A DNA stretch of 64,000 nucleotides, taken from assembly GCF_964340395.1 (NCBI RefSeq), contig NC_135550.1:24148176-24212175 (forward strand). Direction: 5' to 3'. Of this stretch, positions 36,918-49,972 are shown piece by piece. The first letter of the stretch is position 1. The number at the start of each line of letters is the position of its first letter. The stretch comes from Glandiceps talaboti. Taxonomy: Eukaryota > Hemichordata > Enteropneusta > Spengelidae. The position numbers and the translations under genes were made by a program. The notes below the pieces were generated by a model, which did no database searches, had not been told where the DNA came from, and saw nothing but the letters and a program-made list of their open reading frames with translations.

Positions 36918-38182
36918 AAGACAATACACTAAATTTACTCCAAGCACATAGAGGGACTATGCTCCAAGCAATTGGCAGAATGCCTTGATGTACTACTATA
37001 TTACTACTACATTGTATACATGTATATATCTTTGTTAACTATTTGCTAATGATCATTTTCAGGAGCACAGAAAAACTTGCTCTCATGGTTCCCCTGTCTC
37101 AAAGTGTCAGCAACTTCCACAATAGCACTTTAACAGACTTATTTTCAAAAATCAAGAAATGACGCAGGTACATGTACCTGTACTTTAGAATTAGGATTTA
37201 CTACTACATGTATTGGAAATTTCTCCTGTAGAATGCCAATTTTGTATTAGTTCTCAACTCAAAGCATAAAAAAATTACCAATATTTCAGCCAAATCACTT
37301 AGCTACCTTCTGCTGTTATTGTATACAGGTCAATGAACTAATATAAAATATGATTCCAGAGCAGGGAAACAACAGTTTGGTTGTAATACATGCCAAGGAT
37401 TAGGTACATTTAAATTACAAGCACATGATCTAAATAATCCAGTCATGTATGATTGTCAAAAGTGGTTTAACGTCAATCACATCAATGGCATGTTTTAGTG
37501 TATTACAGTTTTAGATCACATGAAAGGCCGGCCATACATGTACTGTGTTTGTGTTGCCAATGCTAGCCCAGTGACTAGGCCAGAGAACATGTCACACCAG
37601 AAAACCAAGTCTCTAGGCTAGTGTGTTGCAGTGTTATATGGATACAATTTATAATATGCAAAATGTTGTACATCATTCAAGTATGCAGTGTATTCTCTCT
37701 ACATCCTAATTTCCTCTCACTCTGAAGTCCTACTAATTAATATGCAGAATGTTTGGATGTCATTCATGTAAAATAGAAATATTGTTCACTTTGGAACACA
37801 CATAGTGCAGCTGATTGTACCACCGGAGGGTATCAGGAATAGATGAAAACAAAATTTCTTGCGATTTGACTAAGCCTTTTATGTCTTCTAGCACAAAACT
37901 TCAAACTGCCAATTTCTATTTGATATCAATATTTAACTAGATAACTTGAGAAAACTGGCTACATTTTAAAGTTAATACTCTACTCAGTACTGCCAAGAAA
38001 TTGTAAGCTGGTCAATATTTAATACTAAGATTTTTGATAAATGTAATGTATTTGTAAGCGCTCTGAATTTCATTTGTTATTGACATGTTATTCTCGTAAT
38101 TCTTATTTCTATGATATAGCCCATCATGCATTGGTCCATTAACATAAAATATCATAATTCCCATCATGTAGTTGTCGATTAA

Positions 38183-38475
38183 CATAAAACATCACCATAA
38201 ATCTCATAAGGCCATTGTCCAACATAACCATTGCCATACATCCTATCATGCAGTAGTCCAACACACACCATCGCCATACATCCCATCATGCAATGGTCCA
38301 ACATAAACCATTGCCATACATCCCATCATGCAATGGTCCAACATAAATCATCGCCATACATCCCATCATGCAATGGTCCAACATAAACCATTGCCATATA
38401 TCCCATCATGCAATGGTCCAACATAAACCATTGCCATATATCCCATCATGCAATGGTCCAACATAAACCATTGTC
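38183..38475. repeat. 40-bp minisatellite, about seven copies
   Basis: The unit contains ATCCCATCATGCAATGGTCC followed by AACATAAACCATTGCCATA. The last five copies are almost identical; the first ones are diverged. Confidence 0.92.
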
Positions 38476-39067
38476 ATATCTAAAAGTGCTGACAAATGTT
38501 GAACCCGGCAGACTTCCAACATAGTATTAACAACATAAATGCTAAGCTCCAAGAATTTGATTTTGATATACACCATCCTTTCAAAGTATAGATTTATGAA
38601 TTTAAATATACCAGCATGTATTACAAAGAAGAAGGTGAAATTTTATCATATTTACACTAATTTGCCATGCATTTCAGCAAGATTTAAGTAGGAGACTGGA
38701 ATAAAGAGCCTTGGGAACAAGGCAAGATTTTACCTACTACATGTAAGTGTCACCCTTATCTTTATCATTTAACTGATCGATATATTTTGACATTTGTAGA
38801 AATTCATAGACGGATGATTTCATTGGTTGCAGTCAACAGTTATGCTTCTCCTGATCAATCTGATTACTAAAATTTAACACAATTGTCAGTCAATTGCTAG
38901 TTTGCTGTTTATAACATTTTGTGCCTGGGCTATTGCCTGCAGAATGGACATTATAATGAGACCTTTACCTCTGTGAAGAGAGAACATGCTTGAGGTGACA
39001 TGGCATGCAGGGATTTAATGGCAGATTCAATTTGTAGTCACATACATGTACAGATGTGTCTATTTAC

Positions 39068-39136
39068 TAGCCCAAAGACTTGTCTTGGTGTAGATACATG
39101 TAGTAGTAATAAACACCAAGACAAGTCTCTAGGCTA
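39068..39136. repeat. Short inverted repeat (23-bp stem, 23-base loop)
   Basis: The arms 39068-39090 and 39114-39136 pair at 21 of 23 positions (core AGACTTGTCTTGGTG). The size and near-perfect stem resemble a small-RNA precursor or a decayed short TIR element. No evidence of expression is available. Confidence 0.75.
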
Positions 39137-42100
39137 CGTACTCCATTACTTCATACATGTATATGTAGTGGTGTGACGCTAAACATGTAGCCTTTCAATA
39201 GCTGTACTGCACTCACTCTTTATACCTGAATCACCCCCTCCCACCAGGGCACCTCCTGCCCTCCAGGCACCTTCCCCCTACCAGGCACTTGCTTCGGCAT
39301 GCAATCTTGTGAATGTTCCCTGCTCTTCTTGAATGTATAATTAAGACATAGTCAATATGTTGGTACATATGATATATACACTGTAAAGAGTAGCCTGGCT
39401 AGCCATATGTTATCTGAATACCTGTGTTTCTCTAGACTTCCAGAATGTGTGTACATAAAACTGTTAACAGAAAAGACTAGCCGACTTAAAGAGTACCTCT
39501 GTGAAGTCAAAGGTCAAACCAGATACTTTGCCAAGGTCATTTTGTACACAATTTGTCACTTTGACCTTTGACCTGAGATTAAACCTTTTGTGGGATTCAA
39601 TACAAAAGTTAGTTTCTGCTCTAGTGAACATGACTCCCTCTCTAAGATGATGTGGCATGCACAGCGAGCATGTGGAAAAATGAAACAACAGAGCAACATG
39701 TAGATGTCTGAATTGTTTGTCTATCGTCTTGTGTTGCAGTCTGTATGTATACATATAATAGAGTTGCTGCTTGCATTTCTTAATACTAGGATGTCATTTT
39801 TTTATTTCCTCATAATAATAATGATGGTAAATTGCAGAAATTACTAATTTATGAAAGTAATCACGTCTTTCTTTTTATTTCTCTGTCAATTTTGACATCC
39901 ATTTCAGCCATAGATCAGTCATTCCAAATTTCATCAAAAAACTTATTTTTGTAGTTTCATCATTTAGTTTAAATACATGTAGTTGAAAACAGTCAGTAAT
40001 GGGTGTGTACATGTAATGACAATTTCCCATACCACGGTCAGAGACATATACATCATTAAAAAAATGGGAAAAAAATAATTTTGAGGCACATTGCAACCTG
40101 AATTAAAAAAATATACCCTTATCAAATGAAAGGCTAGGTTGAAAGCCTTAATCATAACTGTAATTTCTCAGACTTTATTGGTAAGCTGTCCGTTAAATCT
40201 TATTATTTCCATAGCAGCCCCCAAGTCATCACCATCATCATCTTTATGATGAGTCTGGTGTTACCATGGCAACAAGCAACATCCTGCGATTGAAGATGAT
40301 ATTAGTAGACATTGATAATGACTGTGTTATGTGTAATCGATATCCCATACGGGTATCAGTTGGTGTCAAAGAGTAAAGAGGTTGACTTGAGCAATTATAC
40401 GTCAAGTAGAACTGGGACAGAAATACAGTGTTAAAGTTAAAATTAAAGAAATGTCACATTTAGAAACAAATATTCATATTATTATGAAATTTCACTTTGA
40501 TAAATCTATTTTTTGTGCACTAAGACTTCTGGTTTTGATAAACATAAACTTGAATAATCATGAAAAGAAAATTGCTTTTCTTGAATATTTGTTGAGTGGA
40601 AATTTATGGACAGAAATTTTAGGTTTTAATAAACTATCAAATATAAAATCACTGCAGAATTCAAGTTTGTATAAATGTGAGTTTTTTAGGCCATACACAG
40701 TCACTAGGGCTAATGTTTTTATACATGTTTTTGAACAATGAACTGAAAATATGCTGTCTTAAATATTTAGTTGTTAAGTAATGATTATTATTACAACAAC
40801 ATAAACTCTGAGTGACGATAAGGAAATACACGTATCAGGCTTGTGGCTTGTATGGCTTCTATAGAAGGAAATGTTTAAGGAGCACTGCAATTCTAGTTGT
40901 AAAGCATACAGCCATGTCAGTTTAAAACATGAAGCATTTAGAGGAAATCAAATATGTATATATCTGATTTTATGAGATTTTCAAATTATTTTTGACATTG
41001 TCAAAATAAAGTAGATAACTAACTGTTTAATATCACCTGAAAACACTAACAGAATGATATGATTTGTTAAAATAATGTAAACTATAAATCATAAACAAAA
41101 CATGGTGATTATTCATCAGCAATGAAATCATTAGAGATGTTCCATGGGGATTATGTCAACAAGTAAAACAGCCAGGAAGTATTTAAAAAAACCTGGCATT
41201 TCTGTAAGGAAGGTTTGGCAAGGTCAAAATTTATCACTTGTCATTACTCATCACATATTTCTATATGTCTCTTTTATTTTTCTCAGTCATGTGGTAATGA
41301 ACTTAAAGAAATAAAAATATGTCATTTTTCGTACAGCTTGGCAAAGACTAGAACGATGAGATTTAGCAGTTGTCATCAGTTAGATGATGTTTTGTGTATA
41401 CATGATGATGCCTGTACCATGGCAATTCTGCATAATATTGATACATGCATTAATAACCCCATCACCTTTATGGTATCTAGTTACCTACTATAACTTTATT
41501 ATTATTATGCCTTCTGCTGTGTGTGACTCCATTTAAGTTAGACTTGTTATATATGTACATATACAGTTACACTGTACATGGTCTGTAGCAGTGTGGTACT
41601 GTCTCCAATATGGGTCTTCCACTTTTATTACCAGTATTTACTACTGGTAAGCTCGACATACTGTGGAAACTATATGAATTCATTTGGCATACGTTTTCAC
41701 CCTTTTTTTCAGCTAATAGCAGTGAAAGTAATTTCTATGTTTTCTTTATGAAATTGAAAATAAAATGTAAACAGAATGAGTAAATACATTTGGCGCTGAA
41801 ACTAAATCTTTTGAAAGTAAAGGCTATTCAGCATCCAGTGACTTGATATACATGTATGTGCGTGTACTACTTTATGCACTTAATTTGTGCGTAGTCATGA
41901 AATCATTCCTTTCAGTTCCTACTGTGTACAGTATCTACTCAATTGTAAAATTAGAGCCATTATGTCCCCCCATTTTTCCATTAATTGTGAGAGTGGGGAT
42001 AGGATTCCAGTTGAAAATCATTGAAGCACATCAAATATCTCTGTACATTTGTATATGTGTACATTACATACAGGGTACAGTAATAATAGAGGTGTGTGTC

Positions 42101-42839
42101 CTATGCAACCCATAGATGTTAATTGTTATTTCAGTTTATTTACTCAACAAGAAGTACTAAGAGGGCATATAAAAATAACAGAACTTCATATTTAGGGAGG
42201 TGACACTGAGGTACATGTACATTGTTATTACCATAATTTACTCTGACAAATTCTGTTATAAGGAAAAGTCGTCCTTTTCAGTTTTAATATCGTACCTTTA
42301 TCATTGAGGTCTGTTATTTGTATCACGTTGGCAATGTAGATAAAACTTATCCCTTAAAATTTCAAAGCTGCATCAATGTTATTGCAACCTGTTAAAGTGT
42401 GAAGACGGGTATGACTATAAATATGTGGTGATTGATTGTGATACTTTAACTTTCTATAGTATATTAAAATCACCTAGTTCGAAGTTTGTTTGCATTTATA
42501 TACAATATACATGTACACATATGTGACTGGGTTACTAAATGACTGCAGCGAAGAGACATGTTATACTGTATACAAGACTTTATTCACACAACGTGTAGAC
42601 AATAGGAAACAAACCCCACACACTGACTGAATCTAGTGATAGTTGAGTGATGCTACCTACGACAAGGTGTCCATTCTGGAAGTGTCTCGGATGGGGTGTT
42701 TCTTGCCTTATAAATGCTCATTTGAATAATGAACAACCTAAGGAGTGTATTCACCTGCGGAAAATAGCAGGTAACCAATCAAGAGAGAGAGAGTGGAATC
42801 CAGGCTCATACATACATAATCGGCACAGAAAAAATAATT

Positions 42840-42966
42840 TCTTAAAAGCTGCTGCCCATACAATTTACTCATGCAACATGGTAAATTGAATTTTCTCAAG
42901 TCATTTTTTAATGGTGCTCCCCGTACAGTTTACTTATGTAACATAGTAAATTGAATTTTCTCTTCA
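42840..42966. repeat. Two-copy ~63-bp direct repeat
   Basis: The block containing CATACAATTTACTCATG and GTAAATTGAATTTTCTC is duplicated side by side with a few changes. Confidence 0.75.
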
Positions 42967-43004
42967 AGTAATTACAGGTACTCTCAATGACACTGAGTAT
43001 CTAA

Positions 43005-43423
43005 AGATAAGTGTGTGTGGTGTGTAGGTTTGTATGTGTACATGTATGTAGTGTGTGTGTGTGTGTTTGTTTACATGTTTGTAATGTATGTACATGTATG
43101 TATGTATGTATATGTATGTGTGTGTATGTGTGTATGTACGTTTTGTATGTATGTATGTATGTATGCATGCACATGTATGTATGTATGTATGTACATGTGT
43201 GTGTGTATGTATGTATGTGTATGAATGCATGCATGAATGAATGTAGTACTATGCATGTATGTATGTATGTATGTATGTACACATATACATGTGTGTGTGT
43301 GTGTGTATGAATGTGTACAAGTGCTTGTATGTATAATGGTATGTGTGTGTATGTTTACATGTTTGTATGTGTAATGTATGTATGTGTGTGTGTATGAATG
43401 CATGCATACATGTATGTGTATAT

Positions 43424-43464
<41 letters not shown>

Positions 43465-43490
43465 TATTTATGGTGTCTGTGTATGTCACG
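43005..43490. repeat. Complex TG/ATGT microsatellite
   Basis: About 490 bases of mixed TG dinucleotide and ATGT tetranucleotide units with TACATG and ATGC interruptions. The long overlapping cysteine/valine/tyrosine-rich or histidine/threonine-rich open frames on both strands are artefacts of the repeat. Confidence 0.95.
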
Positions 43491-44987
43491 TATGTGTGTT
43501 ACTTGTGATGTAATTGTAATATTAAATCTTCTTTTATGACACACTAGTCAGATGAATTTTCATCTTTGCCTTAATTGTTTCTCAAAGTGTTTCTGCACCA
43601 GAATACTGATTAATAGAGGTTCCTTTAGTAACATTCAAATTGCCTTCAAAACTGTTTAATCATTTAGTGGATGAAGATTGTTTATTCATGTTCATTTGAT
43701 GTAGAAAACAAGGCAACACTGCAAGGCATAGTGTCATTTGATAATTTATTTATGATATGTAGTATTTCTTGTAGATTGGTGCTGTGTATCATTAAATATT
43801 TACTATATCGCCATGGTATCGAGTAAAATGCATCAAAAGTTTTTTACTGTAAATTTTGTGGGATGCGAAAAAAAGAAAAACTATAATGTGAATATAACAG
43901 TTAATATAAGAGAAATAAAAGGATAGGATATATCTAAAGATAGCTATAACTTGAATAATGTGAATATAACAATTTTAATGACTCAAGAGAAAAGTCAGAA
44001 TGGAAACGGAGTAATTTTTTCTCATGTATGTAGTGTTCACAAAATCATCCTGAACAGTATCGATAATTCTTAGTCTTCACAGTTAACACCACCACAGAAC
44101 AAAGGGACATACATATTAAACACCTACACATTATACTTTAAAGTAATTCATGCATGGACTCCTGTAAACATCCAGTACAAAAATCCTTGTAATTGGTTAT
44201 TTGCTGCAAAGAAATTAGAAGACCGTTGATAATAATTGGTATCTATTTTTGCTTGGTCTTTCTCAGAAGTTTGTTGATTTTAGATCACCATGGAAACAGA
44301 CCAGCAACACTACATGCTCATTTCTGTGTACTGCAAGACGTCTGACATAATGACTTGTGCGATCTGCTGCTTGCAGGAAATTGTACAGGACTGGTAATCA
44401 TTTTCTCCATCAATTCAATAATAGATGATCATTGCAAGAAGATCCTTTTGCTTTCAAGAACTTGAGCAATTTTTCTGCTTGCATGAAAAACATCACTAGG
44501 GAACACATGGTACTATTGTTGCAAAAGGCTTTATAGTAGATTTTTGATGCTGGCAGGCTTTTGTGCATATTTAATCTTGAAATTTTTCCCGATCTTCTTG
44601 AGATACATGATTGAATGGATTCATATTTTGAAAGCAGTATTCTGTTTACAGTGTCATTATACAAGAATGTGACCAGACTGGCTCTTCTAACATGTTCTCA
44701 CCTTTAATAATAAGTCTATTGAAAAGACTGAATCTCTTAGAATTGCTGATTTCTAACAAGAAGAAAAACGGCAATGTCTTGAGAAGTGCCTGCAGTCGAT
44801 CAAACCTTTTGAAGGGGACATGCACTGAACAAGAGAGAAACCCCTTCATCTTGAGAAGGAACAGTATTGAAATGAGAATGATGTGATGTTACAACTTTGA
44901 CAATGCCCAGGTTACTTACATTGTAAACAAGATCATATTTTGCTGTACAGAAGCTATACTTGCATGTATATCATCATAGCAATTATT

Positions 44988-45150
44988 TTTGTTCATGCAA
45001 GGCCAAGCACAAGAGAATACGTGACCAGTTAATTTGTATCTGACAAATTGTGAAACATAGCTGAGTTATCCAGTTGTTTTTGTTCATGCAAGGCCAAGTA
45101 CAAGAGAATACATGTATATGACCACTTTGTATTTGACAAATTGTGAAACC
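44988..45150. repeat. Two-copy ~75-bp direct repeat
   Basis: TTTTTGTTCATGCAAGGCCA, followed by an AAGAGAATAC and ACAAATTGTGAAAC block, occurs twice, about 85 bases apart. Confidence 0.75.
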
Positions 45151-48100
45151 CCTGTCCCTCACTCCGTATACATCTAAAATGGAATAGTCAGATCTGCACG
45201 TACGTCTAGCTGTGGAAAATTATGATATACCTGTTCCTTACTGTTATGTCATGTATGGAGTGTAACATGACTGTACAATATGTATCTAATACAATATCCA
45301 CTATAAACTACATGTATGCACCTAATCATGTACAAGTAACAAGGTAAAACATCTGTAACCTAATACCATATCCAGTATTCTTTTGGTATTAAAATAAAAC
45401 ACTCTGTCACTCACACTACTCCTGTATACGATGAGAAACATGACAGACAAATGTTTGGATGACTTCACATTCTTGAAGGACTTGTCTGAATAGAGGTACA
45501 GGTTTGAGAGACGAAATGATAACAGCTGGAATAGCTAGCTAATAAATGAATGAAAAATTTATGTGTTGGTGAAAAATGGTTTCTTTCATCAGATATGAGA
45601 TAGCAGGTAGGCTACTAGAAGTTGATACTTGCAGCTGTGTCCTTGCTAGTGAATGCCAACATGTACAAATTATGATGAAATACATGTATGTTCTGCTGTT
45701 CACTTGATAGATTGACTATAGTGTGATTGACTACATGTACATGTATAGTTTGACTGCTGCAAACACAGTGATACATTGTCCATCATTCAGTCAATATGAA
45801 GAGCTTTGCAAACTTTTTTCCACCATACTGCCTAAGTGCTTTGAACAAACAGAGATTCTATGCATGAATGTACAACTACACATGTGCATGTAGTTAGCAT
45901 GGCATGAATGTCGTATCTTACAGACTACCTGTTTTAGTGATATACAGTTACCTTTTTGGAATCAAGTTTTGATGTAGCTGTCATCTTTTATCACTATTAT
46001 TTGGAGTCCAGTATCTAAATTTCTATTCAACTAGATACATGTTGATTATCATGTTTGGATTTGGCATTCATTTGAACCTCTGTAATCAGGGGGAAACAGC
46101 TTGTTTGATGTATAATGCAGGAATGGACATTGTAGAGGGTGCGGTACATTATAAATATGATGGTGCTCAAGGTTCAGGTTTTTTCAAAGCATTAGATCCC
46201 TATTGTCAGTAAGGTGATGGCAACGTGTCAAGCCACATTGTCAGTCAGCACTCAGTTGTGAAGCCTGGACATACAGTACATGTATCTTATAGTGTATAGA
46301 TGACACTGATGCTTCTGTCCATTTTGTTTTTGGATTTTAATAAATAAAAAGACACACTGTTTTCGAAATATACAAAAATAATTGCATTAACATTCAATAG
46401 ACATGAACTTTGTTTACTATAATATGTTTAGTGTGTCACAGCACTGATGTAGTATTTTGTATGAAGCACAGTCATTAACACTTGCGCATTCCCACAATAA
46501 CAAGAATCAGTGGTGAAAGATTGAACACTCCAAAAACATAAAATTGACTTGCATATATTTGCATTATGTCTTTTGATAAATATATCATTCAGGGACAGAC
46601 ACCAGTAACATCTTTCCATAAAAAAAGTGAATGTCAATCCCAGTCAGCCTTGATAGATGGTAGTTAATTCTTACAGTTATACACTATTCAGTTTTATATA
46701 ACTCTACTTAATAAGTTACATTATAAAAGTTTGTTACCCTTTCAGCCATAACTAACACAACATCTCAAATTAGGACAGGACAGGTTTCAGCATGAATATA
46801 CCAGTTTTGTAAACACTTTAGATCCAACAAGTTTGTTTTTAGATATTTACTGGTAGACATAAAAATGAGAAAGAACTTGTGCTAAATATAGAAACTGTGA
46901 CTGACGTCAGAGTGTAATCTTAATGAGTCAATGCTTGGTTACTGGTAAGGGTGATAAGACTGAGTGAGGGAATGCCAGCACATTTATGGCAGCCATATTA
47001 CCACCCATTATAGCTGTCATGACGTAGGCTTTCTAAAAATGACAACCCCAGCAACAGTGGAAAATTGGAGTTGTGGAAACTGTTAAGTTGACCTCATTCA
47101 ACTGGGGTCATAGCAGTGTGTCTTCTTAAATCTGTATAATAGTTATAGTTTGTTAGCACAAAATACAACATATATGTTAATTTGATAATGTTTACATATT
47201 TTGATTTAGAAGACAAAGTGTCATGTGATCTGTCAATTCTATTTTCTTGAGTTGGGATGGGAATACTCTGTAAGAATTACTCCCTGTCTGGGCATCCTCA
47301 AGCATTGGCCACGCCTTCTCAAAGACTTATATAGGGCTGAATGACAAGATGTATCTAACAGTTAGGAGAGAGGAGGAAAGCATTATAATTTGTCAATGAA
47401 GTTATGAAATTTAATTTATTGTGATAAACATGAGTTATCATGCTTGAAAGTCTGTGGACTCAGACTGGAAAGCCAGGAATCACATCAAGACATGTCAGGT
47501 GTTTTCCTACAAGAAAACTGGTCATGGACTTAAAAACAAATTATGATAAAACTAGCATCTGTTGCACTATGAGCTTTGCTTATTAATTAGAATTTGTGAA
47601 GTGTGAAAAAAAAAATTAATTATCAGTAGTAACTATACACATGTACACCGAGTTGCATGAACTTAAACAAGTTATGAACACCTGCACTTGATCCAGGTGT
47701 TGAATTAGCAGTCATATTTCACATAATATCTATGTAATAATGGTCATTCCTCAATGCGACATTTGTAGGATAAACGAGTCTCCTAAAACGCTTACAAATG
47801 TACAATTGTTACATGTTTTCATCATTTATTAATAAAGTCATTCCTCTGTGTGACATTTGTTGCACAGTTTCCCGGGAGACTTACAATAAATATGACAGCA
47901 ATTTTAATCACTTGATATTCATTTCAAAGTCAATTTGGAAATAGCTGGCAGTCATGATTCGAGCAAAATAATTGGTAAATTACTAATATATCTTTACATA
48001 GTAACTTTGAAAGTGTATGTGGGTTTTAGTAAACCTGTACTAGCTGGAACAATATTTACTGAAAATTGTTAAAATATTCTACATGTCAGTTACAGGTCTA

Positions 48101-49759
48101 CTTTATCTAGCAATATAGTTGTATAGTGTAGTCTAATATGGTGAAATTGTGATTCACTGGGGAGGTGAATTTTGGACCCAAAAATCAATTTGATTGGATA
48201 TATTGCACCATACTTTGTGTGCTACTGTACAAATATGTTTACACACAGGGGATTCAATACATTTTCATGGTGAACAATATTATGAGTAAGTCATATCTTA
48301 CAAAACAAGTTCAAAAAGGATTCTACATTTTGTAGTTGTAGATATTGCAGCCTTAAAGGTGACCTCTGAAGACCTTGTTTGCCTAAATGTAGGCTATGAA
48401 CTCTTAGAGATTATATTTCCCTTCATTGATTCATAGATACTCAGTTTGTTATTGTAGATATGAAATGTAATCTGGTGAACTGGAGAAGGTCATAAATGAT
48501 AAAGCAGTTTAATTTTCTTGTCCAGTTATGAATAATTCATACTGCTGATCAGTGTCAAAATACTGTCATTGATACATTTGAAGGCAGGAAAGATAGTGCA
48601 TAATTTAAAGATATAAACATTTTATAATGTGAAAAGATAGGAGTTGATTACATACGGAGTATCTCTTACTGTCCACTATATTCATGCCTTCAAAAGAACA
48701 AATTTGTAGACGTTACATATAGATTATTGAAATTGTAAGTTTTCAAAAAAGGACAATTTTGCTCTCTCTAGTAAGAGGAAGGTTTATGGATATTTTGATA
48801 AGAAATAACACTTAAAACAAAAATCAATGAAAGGTGGTGAGTAGGAAGAACACTAAATTATCAATTTTTTCATAATTTATAAATATAAGTCATGCAAATT
48901 TGAAGTTGTTTGTGTTACCATTTAAATATCTATATGCGTTTCGTATAGTTTAAAGTTAGCGAATTTTTATGTAGCACACTTTAAAAAGAGGTTTCCCAAT
49001 AAATTTGATGAAACATATGTGACCTAAATTCCTATAAATATGATTTAATGTCAGAAAAATAAAGTCCAATTTGATAAAAATGAAGCCAATGTTATTATTT
49101 GGCAGACCCAATACAGTGACACAGACATAAGGTACATTCAATAATTGATTGGCAATGTATACATAATACATTGAACATTAATCAACAGGTGTTATTAGAT
49201 GTATTGTATATCATAGTGGGAAGGTCAAAGGTCAAAGTCTGCTCTCTAGCCAGGCTTGAAACAAAGTGTACAGGTGTTAGACTTCCCCAGGACAAGTTGA
49301 GGAAAGATGATCAGTGTATGGTTTTCAAATAAAAAAAATGGACTGGGATTTTAAGAATGACTTCATTTATATACAGAAATTATATGTTGTGTAATTTTTG
49401 TTGTGCTTGTAGAATGATACTTGGGGCAGCTTCTGTATATTCTGGTACAGTGGCTCCTGCAGACATCATTTACATGATAGTGTTGGAGGTCACTTTGCAC
49501 ATGTTTTTATATGTGTGTGTCTGTGGTGACTCAGATGTCAACTGCTCAGACTATAGTTACTACCAGTAAAATAGTACTTGTACCACCTCTGTGTACATGT
49601 ATGTGTCTGTTCGTCTTGATTAAAAACTAGAAAACTGTGTAAAAGGAGAATACAAAGCCACAAGCTTGTAGAGTGGTAGCTTGGAGGGTCTGTGGTGGTA
49701 GTAAGTGACACTGATAGTAATGTACATGTAGGAATGTGTTGATTTTTCTCTCAAACTTT

Positions 49760-49830
49760 AATAATGTTGATTTTTATATAGCGCTTTCCCACTCTGTGTT
49801 CAAAGCACTTTACAATTATACGTGATCAAC
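49760..49830 (+). repeat. SINE-tail-like dispersed repeat fragment
   Basis: Contains TATATAGCGCTTTCCCACTC and CAAAGCACTTTACAATTAT. This 'AGCGCTTT...AAAGCGCTTTACAA' form is familiar from dispersed repeats of many marine invertebrates. No body or A/B box was identified, so the class is uncertain. Confidence 0.4.
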
Positions 49831-49920
49831 CTGGTCAAAAGTGACAAACTTATAAGAAAAAAAGAAACAGAAAACATAGTTTTGATGTTTAGTTCATTTA
49901 TTTGTTATTTTAATTGTCTA

Positions 49921-49972
49921 TTTGTTTGTTTGTTGGTTGGTTGGTTGGTTGGTTGGTTGGTTGGTTGGTTGA
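49921..49972. repeat. GTTT/GGTT tetranucleotide repeat
   Basis: Twelve or so tetranucleotide units, GTTT first and then GGTT. Confidence 0.93.

Noticed and set aside
43001-43544. Several long overlapping open frames on both strands
   Set aside because: All arise from the TG/ATGT microsatellite.
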